From Firmicutes bacterium CAG:95 (lineage in GTDB: Bacteria; Bacillota; Clostridia; Lachnospirales; Lachnospiraceae), in contig FR902919.1 in assembly GCA_000438155.1 (NCBI GenBank), positions 1 to 23,547 on the forward strand: a stretch of DNA of 23,547 nt, written 5' to 3'. A program made the translations under genes and the position numbers. Shown here piece after piece: positions 17,656 to 23,547 of this stretch (positions are counted from its first letter, which is position 1; each line of letters starts with the position of its first letter). The notes under the pieces were generated by a model. That model did not search any database and was not told the origin of the DNA. It saw only the letters and a program-made list of their open reading frames with translations.

Positions 17656-17940
17656 ATGGCAGCATTGATGATTGACTATGAAGCATTAGCAGCAGAGGCA
17701 GCGAAGCTTCAGGCAGAGGGAGACGCAATGAGCGAGTGCATTGAAAAGATCACATCTATCGTAAATGCACTTCCGGAAATCTGGCAGGCTGAGACCGGAA
17801 CCAAGTATGTAGAGCAGTACTTTGATCTGGAACCGGGATTAAAAGAAACCGTTGAACTGATCAGCGATATGGTTACTCAGATGAATCAGATTTCTACAAA
17901 CTTCCAGGATACCGATACCGGTATGGCTGGGCAGATGTAA
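17656..17940 (+). CDS. WXG100-family type VII secreted protein (EsxA-like)
   Basis: Small helical hairpin protein, the hallmark substrate of type VII secretion. The 94 residues are predicted to form two helices. The turn carries W43-Q44-A45 in LPEIWQAETG, a W-x-A variant of the W-x-G motif. The C-terminal helix carries the pattern EQYFDLEPGLKETVELISDMVTQ. A very strong ribosome binding site (GGAAAGGAGGG) precedes it, as expected for an abundant substrate. A strong RNA hairpin (17948-17984) follows the stop and may stabilise or attenuate the upstream message. Confidence 0.9.
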   Translation: MAALMIDYEALAAEAAKLQAEGDAMSECIEKITSIVNALPEIWQAETGTKYVEQYFDLEPGLKETVELISDMVTQMNQISTNFQDTDTGMAGQM

Positions 17941-17947
17941 CACATGG

Positions 17948-17984
17948 GAGTACTGTGTATGCAGATTATGCGTGCACAGTACTC
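17948..17984 (+). other. Strong RNA hairpin after the WXG100 gene
   Basis: The arms 17948-17962 and 17970-17984 form a 15-bp stem. The outer ten pairs, GAGTACTGTG with CACAGTACTC, are perfect, and the inner five include two G-U pairs. The loop has seven bases. No U-tract follows, so it is not a standard terminator. It could protect the 3' end of the WXG100 message or hold back downstream translation. Confidence 0.6.
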
Positions 17985-17994
17985 AGATGGAGTG

Positions 17995-18114
17995 ATGCAG
18001 GTTATTATCAACATTTGGAAACCCGACATAACATCCAGTATGGCGGATTATGATGATACTTGGAAGACCGCAGCCGAGAACATTTTAGAAAATATATTAG
18101 AGGGTGAGAGATGA
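17995..18114 (+). pseudogene. Small ORF resembling a middle piece of the LXG effector (possible relic)
   Basis: The ORF encodes 39 residues from ATG 17995 (GATGGAG as ribosome binding site), or 56 from ATG 17944, in frame with the WXG100 stop. Its MQVIINIWKPDITSSMA aligns with MQVIENFLKPAIISSIA, residues 239-255 of the 606-residue effector. The DNA agrees: ATGCAGGTTATT is identical in both places and much of the next 35 bases matches. The sequence after that no longer aligns well. The stop overlaps the next start (ATGA at 18111-18114), so it may still be translated and coupled to the lipoprotein. It is either a decayed effector fragment or a small helper sharing that segment. I favour a relic. 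Confidence 0.45.
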
Positions 18115-19073
18115 AATATGAGAATGTTGGATTGATACATGCTATTGCAATATGTATTGTGGCGTTTAATGTGATGGCTTGTAGTAATGGCGATAATAAG
18201 GTGCTACAAGCAGATGGCAAGGAAAGTATACAATCAAGTATTGCAAAAGTATCTCATATAGCAGAGGGGATAGAGAAGACTTATGAGCAATCTATACAAA
18301 GAAAATGTATGGATAATAATAGAGATGATTATTCGGATCAAGTACTAATAGAGAAGGTGGATCAGTCTGTTTATGATGAACAGGGGCGGTTGATTGCTCA
18401 AATTTATTATGCCAAACCGGTAATTCAGGGAGATTCAGAAGCTGTAAAGAAAATTAATGCTTATTTTGACAATGAAGCTAATGCTTTTTATGACCAGGGG
18501 ACAAGTGTTACATGGTTTTCTAAGGATGCATTTCACCAGTTTAAAGATGGCTTGGAATTGATGAAGGAAAGATGGGGAAATGAAATATTGGCTGAATATC
18601 CACCCCGTTATGCCATGGATACCAGCGTTTGCTATATGGATGAAAATATTATTAGTATTGTGCAGGTTCGCAACTACATGCTGGAGCATAATTCGTGGTA
18701 TTGCTATGGAAGTACCTTTGATTTACGGACGGGTGAACTGATTCCGATTACAAAACTCATTAACATAAAGCCGGAAGAAATGAAGGCAATTTTTCTTATC
18801 GCAGGAAATATTATAGATATCGGAGTATATGAAGTCCTCAAGGATGATAATTACGTTATAGATTTTTATGAACATCATATAGATATGAAATATGAGTATT
18901 TCTATGATGGGGAATCGTATTATCTGATTAATGATTTTGCATTGGAGTTTCGGACAAGTTCCGTGCTTAAGTGGAATGGAAAATTGGGAACAGAATTTTC
19001 GATTACAAAACTTGTGTATGAAGCAGATCCTACGAATGGGGAAATAAAGTCCCGTGAACCTGGAATGTCATAA
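18111..19073 (+). CDS. RsiV-like (DUF3298-type) surface lipoprotein 1, putative immunity protein
   Basis: Predicted secreted lipoprotein of 320 residues. The signal peptide ends in lipobox VMAC, with lipidated Cys24. A low-complexity linker is followed by a domain with the pattern of DUF4163/DUF3298 proteins: RLIAQIYYAKPVIQGD, AVKKINAYFDNE, YMDENIISIVQV and FDLRTGELIPITKL. This domain occurs in the anti-sigma factor RsiV, whose extracellular DUF3298 part binds lysozyme. The paralogues at 21796 and 23080 share those motifs. Its place beside a lysozyme-domain effector suggests it protects the producer; that is inference. It has GAGGGTGAG as ribosome binding site and overlaps the small ORF before it. 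Confidence 0.7.
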   Translation: MKYENVGLIHAIAICIVAFNVMACSNGDNKVLQADGKESIQSSIAKVSHIAEGIEKTYEQSIQRKCMDNNRDDYSDQVLIEKVDQSVYDEQGRLIAQIYYAKPVIQGDSEAVKKINAYFDNEANAFYDQGTSVTWFSKDAFHQFKDGLELMKERWGNEILAEYPPRYAMDTSVCYMDENIISIVQVRNYMLEHNSWYCYGSTFDLRTGELIPITKLINIKPEEMKAIFLIAGNIIDIGVYEVLKDDNYVIDFYEHHIDMKYEYFYDGESYYLINDFALEFRTSSVLKWNGKLGTEFSITKLVYEADPTNGEIKSREPGMS

Positions 19074-19092
19074 GAACAGGCAACATTTTTGG

Positions 19093-19130
19093 GAGATCAT
19101 AGATTAGTATGTTTATTGTGGAGGTTAAGC
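19093..19130 (+). repeat. Copy A of a 38-bp exact direct repeat (other copy 22792-22829)
   Basis: Bases 19093-19130 equal 22792-22829 exactly, offset 3699. Similarity continues on both sides, including CATAAGAACAG upstream. The repeat holds the ribosome binding site GTGGAGG of the WXG-like helper, and marks the same point in two cassette copies, just after a lipoprotein gene. Confidence 0.9.
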
Positions 19131-19132
19131 GC

Positions 19133-19411
19133 ATGTCAGAGTTACAAAGCAGTTATGAAGAAGCAGAAAAAGAAAGCAGCCTGATGGAGAATAAAGGATC
19201 CGAAATTCAAGAGCATTTTACCATTTCAATATATCAGACAAACTTACCTGTAGTTGCCAATATGCAGAATGCAATGAATTGTTTAGGGGAAACCAACCAA
19301 AGATATCGGGTGTTGATAAGTGGAAATTCTGATGCCATTCGAAAGCTTGGACTTGAATTTCAGCAGTTGGATCAGGAAATGGCAGAACAAATGGGAACAG
19401 ATCTTAGGTAA
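19133..19411 (+). CDS. WXG-like helical helper protein of the LXG cassette (Lap1 / DUF3130-like)
   Basis: Small predicted all-helical protein of 92 residues with no signal peptide. The C-terminal pattern ISGNSDAIRKLGLEFQQLD, ending in EMAEQM, resembles the TIGR04197/DUF3130 group of LXG-associated proteins (Lap1), which bind the LXG domain and aid targeting. No W-x-G motif is present, which also fits that group. ATG 19133 is preferred over 19109 because GGAGGT is 7 bases before it and the 8 extra residues would overlap that site. A broken copy with a nonsense codon lies at 22832. The family call rests on pattern and context only. Confidence 0.6.
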   Translation: MSELQSSYEEAEKESSLMENKGSEIQEHFTISIYQTNLPVVANMQNAMNCLGETNQRYRVLISGNSDAIRKLGLEFQQLDQEMAEQMGTDLR

Positions 19412-19422
19412 AGGAAGTAGTC

Positions 19423-19947
19423 ATGATTGGAAAACCAAAGGTAATGATATGCATTGGTATGATATGTCTTGGAGCTTTTTTGACACACAGCTCAGATATA
19501 AGAGCGGCTGAATTACGGGAAAGTGAAGTGGAAGACGAGCTGCGGGAAGACGAAGATGCGGACACAGAAATTGTTTTTGATGCAGATACAGCAATTAACC
19601 GGACCGCAGCAAAGTCTGCCTTAGCAGATTTACATGGAGTTTTTGTGTTCCGGGATGCATTTATCCGACAGGAGCAGATAGTTAATAGTCAACAAAAACA
19701 GAATTATGAAAAAATGGAGCAGATCGTATTGACAAAGCAGCAGCCCGATTCCGGTTACGAGGAGCTGGTTGATCTGGTATTAAATTCCGATGATACGAAA
19801 TACATCAAGGATATGTATTATATGGAAGATTCCCATGAGGCTTTTTTATGGGTTCTTTGCATAGTGACCAGCGTTTGTGGACTATGTATTGCGATCTGGA
19901 TACAGGATTATAGGAAAAAACAAAACAACGATAAGAGGAACAAGTAG
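19423..19947 (+). CDS. Small EssA-like membrane protein of the T7SS cassette
   Basis: A 174-residue protein with an N-terminal signal or anchor segment (about 6-27, possible cleavage after DIRA), an acidic extracytoplasmic region, one C-terminal membrane span (about 139-161) and a short, strongly basic tail (DYRKKQNNDKRNK). This architecture matches EssA, a single-pass T7SSb subunit of about 150 residues, but I see no residue-level signature that proves it. It begins 11 bases after the WXG-like helper and ends 3 bases before the effector gene, so all three are probably co-translated. The N-terminal coding part is duplicated in the relic at 22896-22986. An alternative is an unrelated membrane chaperone dedicated to this effector. 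Confidence 0.45.
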   Translation: MIGKPKVMICIGMICLGAFLTHSSDIRAAELRESEVEDELREDEDADTEIVFDADTAINRTAAKSALADLHGVFVFRDAFIRQEQIVNSQQKQNYEKMEQIVLTKQQPDSGYEELVDLVLNSDDTKYIKDMYYMEDSHEAFLWVLCIVTSVCGLCIAIWIQDYRKKQNNDKRNK

Positions 19948-19950
19948 AAA

Positions 19951-21771
19951 ATGCAGGAACTGGAAGATGAAATTTATGAGAAACTGGAAGAATTAAGGCA
20001 GAGGGAGCTACAGAATAGTGAATTAATGCAAAAGTTTGAACAAATTGAAGATGAGACTTATCGGCAGGCACGGAAAGCAAAGGAAATCAATGACGCTTTG
20101 TTCGATGCATATGCCAAGGATAAAAGGCTGATTAGTCTGTTGACTGAGAAAGAGGAAGAATTACATCAGAAACAGATTTTAGACCGGTTGTTTTTTGCGG
20201 ATATGCGGGATGAACTTCGGAAACAGCAGATGCAGATAGAGGATAGTAAGATAACCTGTCAAATACAGCTTGAACAGAAAGAGCAATACCGGAAGAGGGA
20301 GAATATTATGGGATTGATCTTAAGACCATCGGAAATGGAAAGCGGAGTACAACAGATCCGATCCGAACTGAATAACATGAAGGATGGATATTCAGGAGTG
20401 ATGCAGACTGTTCTGGGATTTTCGGGGAATGAAGCCCTGCAGTCTCAATCGTGGAACCGGGCAAAGGAGAGAATACAGGAAACACATCAGTGTATTGTAC
20501 AGGGAATGTGGGCAGCCCAGACCTTAGTGGAAAAAGATCTGGATTCATTAGAAGCAAGTATGGATGGAGCAGAGGATCTGGATGAGGATGAATTGTTTAT
20601 GCAGATCAAAAATCTGACGGAAGAATGTGAATATTATGAATTCATGATTAGGATGTATCAGAGTATGCAGGTTATTGAGAACTTTTTGAAACCAGCCATA
20701 ATATCCAGTATTGCATATCAGATTGTACAATATCAGAAGCTGCTGAAACAGACAGAAGAAGAATTGGATCTGTTGAAAACGAAACTCCAGATGTTGTTTG
20801 ATAAAGCAGACGAAACTTCTGGACTATTTCAGGAAATCAGTGCATTATTGGATGCTATTGATTGTGCCATTAATGATGCCATGTTCTATATTACCGGACA
20901 GGGAAAACTTTCTGGGGAAAAATGGAAGATAGAGATTTCGGAAGCGGTACAAAGACTGGAAGAAAAAGATATATTTATGGAATATTATTTTGCATGTGAA
21001 CTTGGCGTTTCACTGGAAGCATTTCAGGGTATGTATGGAGAAAAACTGGTCAGTGAGATACAGGAATATACGAAGGATTACTCTATACAGGGAATCAGTG
21101 ATCTGCAAAGACAGGAAATTAATTTGTTTATTCTGGGAAAATGTTGTGACTGCTCTTTTGTTAGGATAGAAGATGGAAAGTATCAGCTATGTAACGTTAG
21201 TGGTGAATCAATGTATGAAGTGCCTCCACAAGAGGTTGGTACAACCGTTATGAACAGGGCATTTGCAAACAAAGACATAAAGATTAATTATATAGCAGGG
21301 TATTTAAAGGAAAATCTGCAGATAGAGGATTTTCAGGTAGCAGCGATAATGGGAAATATGTATGTGGAGAGCCAATTTAGTCCGTTAATATCACAAGAAG
21401 ATGATGAGGATTTGTATCAACCAGAATATATAAAAAGAAATATTGATTCAATAGAAAATGATGGAACTGGATGGGGGCTAGTTCAATGGACACATTGGAG
21501 TAGAAAAAGAGGATTATATGATTATGCGGTTAGTAAGGGCGATGTATCATACTTTGGAGATATGGATACCCAACTGGAGTATTTGGTATATGAATTGACC
21601 GAAGGTGGGTGCCAGAATGATTTTATAGATTTTAAGAAGATTACCGATATTAAGGAAGCTACTGATTACTTTTGCGATGCAATAGAAAGACCTGATAAAT
21701 TGAGCTCAAACAAATCTAAACGTGAAGAAGTAGCGAAAACTATTGTGGAAATTATAAATGAAAATATTTAA
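19951..21771 (+). CDS. LXG-type T7SS effector with C-terminal phage-tail-lysozyme domain
   Basis: Predicted secreted peptidoglycan-cleaving toxin of 606 residues. Residues 1-117 are a coiled coil resembling LXG helper Lap2/DUF3958 (FFADMRDELRKQQMQIED). Residues 120-300 are LXG-like helical, with MGLILRPSEMESG at the start and VLGFSGNEALQSQSW inside. After a linker (300-430), residues about 432-606 match phage tail lysozyme: GNMYVESQFSP with catalytic Glu473, GTGWGLVQWTHWSRKRGL, DTQLEYLVYEL and ATDYFCDAIERP. It follows the EssA-like gene by 3 bases. The C-terminal part is AT-richer than the N-terminal part, as in toxin-domain exchange. A lipoprotein that may give immunity follows. The lysozyme call is firm; LXG is likely; T7SS export is from context. 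Confidence 0.8.
   Translation: MQELEDEIYEKLEELRQRELQNSELMQKFEQIEDETYRQARKAKEINDALFDAYAKDKRLISLLTEKEEELHQKQILDRLFFADMRDELRKQQMQIEDSKITCQIQLEQKEQYRKRENIMGLILRPSEMESGVQQIRSELNNMKDGYSGVMQTVLGFSGNEALQSQSWNRAKERIQETHQCIVQGMWAAQTLVEKDLDSLEASMDGAEDLDEDELFMQIKNLTEECEYYEFMIRMYQSMQVIENFLKPAIISSIAYQIVQYQKLLKQTEEELDLLKTKLQMLFDKADETSGLFQEISALLDAIDCAINDAMFYITGQGKLSGEKWKIEISEAVQRLEEKDIFMEYYFACELGVSLEAFQGMYGEKLVSEIQEYTKDYSIQGISDLQRQEINLFILGKCCDCSFVRIEDGKYQLCNVSGESMYEVPPQEVGTTVMNRAFANKDIKINYIAGYLKENLQIEDFQVAAIMGNMYVESQFSPLISQEDDEDLYQPEYIKRNIDSIENDGTGWGLVQWTHWSRKRGLYDYAVSKGDVSYFGDMDTQLEYLVYELTEGGCQNDFIDFKKITDIKEATDYFCDAIERPDKLSSNKSKREEVAKTIVEIINENI
20291..20310 (+). promoter_or_regulatory. Possible internal ribosome binding site and start of the LXG portion
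   Basis: GGAAGAGGGAGAA (20291-20303) precedes in-frame ATG 20308, codon 120 of the effector. LXG proteins normally begin at this point (MGLILRPSEMESG). An independent start here would make a 487-residue LXG effector apart from the coiled-coil leader. Confidence 0.35.
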
Positions 21772-21795
21772 GATAATGTTCAAGGGAGCAATAAA

Positions 21796-22806
21796 ATGGC
21801 AAAGTATAGAACAGCATTAATTATGATTATATTGCTTATTACATTAAGTGCATGTGAAAAATCGGATATAAGAATAAAGGATGTTACGTTAGAAAGAATA
21901 GAACAAACCGTTGAAGTAGTAGCTGCTAAGACACGAGCATCTATAGAAGATTCAATACAGAATTCAGAAATCTCATCGGATCCAGAAGTGAAGATAAAGA
22001 AAGATATAGAATGGACAGAGACAGACGAACAATGGAAAAATAGACGAACAAAAAGTAATTCTACCTTGCAAGTAACCATAGAACGTACGGACCGGTCTAT
22101 GGTCAATGAGGATGGATTGACCATAGCCAGTATTTATTATGACAGACCGGTTGTTTCAGGGGATACTGTTGCAGCAGAGAAAATCATGCAATTTTTTGAA
22201 GATGAGGAGCAGGATTGGTTTGCAGGAAGAGGAAGGTTATTACACATTCCCGGAAATGATCTGGAAGAATGTCCGGAAATAAATGTTCTGGATATTATTT
22301 GTGAAGACATAGAAAAAATGAGAGAACGATATGGTGATGAGGACGTGGCAGAATGGCTGTGCTTATATAGCGTAGAGGCTAGAATTATGTATATGGATGA
22401 GAATATTCTGAGTATATTGCAGGTGGAAGAAACACGCACAGAACGAGGTGGATGGAGATATTTTGGATGTACATTTGATCTGAATACGGGAGAGCTTTTG
22501 AAGCTTACAGATCTTGTGGACATTAGTGTAGGGGATATGGAAAACATATTATCCAAAGTGGGATATCCGGATGCCTATAATGTATTATCAGATGAGTATA
22601 TTGTTTCAATTGATGGGAAAGAAATTAATATGGCATATCAATTTTGTGTAGATGAGAAGTATCTATACCTGCTGGATAATACAACGAAGCGTTATCGTGA
22701 TGGGATGATATATCGGGTTGATGAGACGGGAGAGCCGGTCAAGCTGCGATGCAAGGTGAAGAGGGAAGATCATAAGAACAGAATCCATTCAGAGATCATA
22801 GATTAG
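21796..22806 (+). CDS. RsiV-like (DUF3298-type) surface lipoprotein 2, putative immunity protein
   Basis: A 336-residue lipoprotein immediately downstream of the effector, the usual immunity position. The signal peptide ends in LSAC (Cys20). An acidic linker follows, then the RsiV-like domain: LTIASIYYDRPVVSGD, AAEKIMQFFEDEE, YMDENILSILQV, FDLNTGELLKLTDLV and ISVGDMENIL. The ribosome binding site is AAGGGAG. The C-terminus reads through the position aligned with the lipoprotein 1 stop in a shifted frame and uses a TAG within the duplicated segment. It is close to lipoprotein 3 over the readable part and more distant from lipoprotein 1. Lysozyme inhibition is predicted by analogy with RsiV, not shown by the sequence. 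Confidence 0.75.
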   Translation: MAKYRTALIMIILLITLSACEKSDIRIKDVTLERIEQTVEVVAAKTRASIEDSIQNSEISSDPEVKIKKDIEWTETDEQWKNRRTKSNSTLQVTIERTDRSMVNEDGLTIASIYYDRPVVSGDTVAAEKIMQFFEDEEQDWFAGRGRLLHIPGNDLEECPEINVLDIICEDIEKMRERYGDEDVAEWLCLYSVEARIMYMDENILSILQVEETRTERGGWRYFGCTFDLNTGELLKLTDLVDISVGDMENILSKVGYPDAYNVLSDEYIVSIDGKEINMAYQFCVDEKYLYLLDNTTKRYRDGMIYRVDETGEPVKLRCKVKREDHKNRIHSEIID

Positions 22807-22829
22807 TATGTTTATTGTGGAGGTTAAGC
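22792..22829 (+). repeat. Copy B of the 38-bp exact direct repeat (other copy 19093-19130)
   Basis: Identical to 19093-19130. Similarity continues into the broken helper gene that follows. It marks the duplicated cassette boundary after lipoprotein 2. Confidence 0.9.
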
Positions 22830-22831
22830 AC

Positions 22832-23083
22832 ATGCCAGAGTTATGAAGTAATTGTGAAGAAGTAGAAAAAGAAAGCATTTTGATGGAGATCAAGGGTAAT
22901 GATATGTCTTGGAGCTTTTTGATACACAGTTCAGATGCAAGAGTAGCTGGATTGCAGGAAAGTGAAGTGGAAGAGGAGCTGCGGGATGAACTTCGAGAAC
23001 AGCAAAGACAGATAGAAGATATGAAGATAACCTGTCAAATACAGCTTGAACAGAAAGAGCGAAATCAAGGAATAAGAAAATGA
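22832..23083 (+). pseudogene. Collapsed relic of the helper-EssA-effector cassette
   Basis: The segment reads as pieces of three neighbouring genes joined together. First comes the WXG-like helper, ATG 22832 followed after three codons by a TGA stop. Next is the N-terminal part of the EssA-like gene, with one T lost from a T run and 15 bases missing. Last comes the effector's coiled-coil leader (DELREQQRQIEDMKITCQIQ, matching effector residues 87-106). The joints fall at short repeats in copy A: AAAGG (19193 and 19437) and TGCGGGA (19541 and 20214), consistent with deletions of about 244 and 673 bases. An open frame (22880-23083) survives and overlaps lipoprotein 3 by ATGA. It may still be translated, but not as a functional original protein. 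Confidence 0.85.
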
Positions 23084-23547
23084 AAAAACATTATACCGTA
23101 TTAATGCTGGTTACCTTATTCATTACATTAAGTGCATGTGCAAGACCGGATGTGGATAAAAACGATGCTGTGCCGGAGCTGCCTGTTGAAACGGAGGCTG
23201 CAGAGGAACAGGTATATATAGAAGATTCAATAGAAGACTCAATAGAAGACTCAATAGAAGATTTCATAGAAGATCCGCCGGAAGATTCCGTACAGGATGC
23301 AGAAAGTTCATTGGAAACTGAATCAGAAGAGGAGATAAAGGAAGAGACAGAATGGCTGGAGACAGATGAGCAGTGGAGGAGCAGAAGAACGCGAAGTAAT
23401 TCTGAGCTGGAAGTTACCATAGAGCGTACAGACCGTTCACTGGTTAATGAGGACGGAGTGACGATAGCCATTATTTATTATGACAGACCGGTTGTTTCTG
23501 GAGATACCGCTGTAGCAGAGAAAATCACAGAATTTTTTGAAGAAGAA
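23080..23547 (+). CDS. RsiV-like surface lipoprotein 3, partial (window ends inside it)
   Basis: Open to the right edge, 156 codons visible. The lipobox is LSAC (Cys20) after a hydrophobic signal peptide. A long acidic linker contains five 4-residue repeats (IEDS type), then the domain start: RRTRSNSELEVTIERTDRS, VTIAIIYYDRPVVSGDTA, AEKITEFFEEE. It is nearly the same as lipoprotein 2 in this part. The ATG overlaps the relic's stop (ATGA), so it is coupled to it. Probably another immunity-type lipoprotein. The C-terminal half and any paired effector lie outside the window. Confidence 0.8.
   Translation, partial: MKKHYTVLMLVTLFITLSACARPDVDKNDAVPELPVETEAAEEQVYIEDSIEDSIEDSIEDFIEDPPEDSVQDAESSLETESEEEIKEETEWLETDEQWRSRRTRSNSELEVTIERTDRSLVNEDGVTIAIIYYDRPVVSGDTAVAEKITEFFEEE
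23218..23277 (+). repeat. Five tandem 12-bp repeats in lipoprotein 3
   Basis: ATAGAAGAYTCA-like units occur at 23218, 23230, 23242, 23254 and 23266, the last two degenerate. They encode IEDS, IEDS, IEDS, IEDF and IEDP. Twelve bases keep the frame, so unit number can vary without breaking the gene. Lipoprotein 2 has only one such unit (IEDS) in the same linker. Confidence 0.9.

Noticed and set aside
17948..17984. Rho-independent terminator after WXG100
   Set aside because: The stem is strong but is followed by AGATGGAGTG rather than a T run.
1..23547. tRNA or rRNA genes, CRISPR arrays, phage integration sites
   Set aside because: I saw no cloverleaf-like gene, regularly spaced repeat array or integrase. 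The phage-tail-lysozyme domain is part of an LXG-type effector with no other phage genes around it.

Overview
The window looks like a chromosomal piece from a low-to-moderate G+C Clostridia, most likely Lachnospiraceae (Bacillota). The basis is the Gram-positive housekeeping order priA-def-fmt-(YugP-type Zn peptidase)-rsmB-rlmN-prpC-prkC-rsgA, strong AGGAGG-type ribosome binding sites, a MurE with the DNPR signature of meso-diaminopimelate ligases, and an Agr plus type VIIb secretion region. This taxonomic call is inference; there is no rRNA in the window. All genes read on the + strand, and no gene-free stretch exceeds 300 bases.

Region 1 (1-12590) is a core housekeeping block: murE (cell wall), priA (replication restart), def and fmt (N-formyl-methionine cycle), a membrane zinc peptidase, rsmB and rlmN (rRNA methylation), then prpC-prkC-rsgA (Ser/Thr signalling and ribosome assembly GTPase). 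Between priA and def sits a 143-bp miniature inverted-repeat element (3943-4085) with near-perfect ends and an exact 8-bp target duplication, GATTATGA. The priA stop codon now lies inside the element.

Region 2 (12646-15500) is an Agr-type quorum-sensing set in the order agrA-agrC-[terminator, candidate activator site]-agrD-agrB. The AgrD-like precursor is 48 residues with one Cys in an S. aureus-like STC context. The processing protease AgrB overlaps the next gene by ATGA, which ties peptide signalling to secretion.

Region 3 (15497-23547, right edge open) is the start of a type VIIb (ESX/Ess-like) locus. It holds an EsaA-like protein, a WXG100 protein, and a cassette of RsiV-like (DUF3298-type) lipoprotein, small WXG-like helper, EssA-like membrane protein and a 606-residue LXG-type effector. 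The effector ends in a phage-tail-lysozyme domain with a visible catalytic Glu. A second lipoprotein follows, then a collapsed relic of the helper/EssA/effector genes made by two deletions at short repeats, then a third lipoprotein cut by the window end. A small ORF at 17995-18114 resembles a middle piece of the effector and may be another relic. My main hypothesis is that this is a quorum-controlled T7SS lysozyme toxin whose immunity comes from surface lipoproteins of the lysozyme-binding RsiV type, with extra immunity genes left by cassette duplication and decay. The T7SS motor genes (essC, essB) are not in this window.
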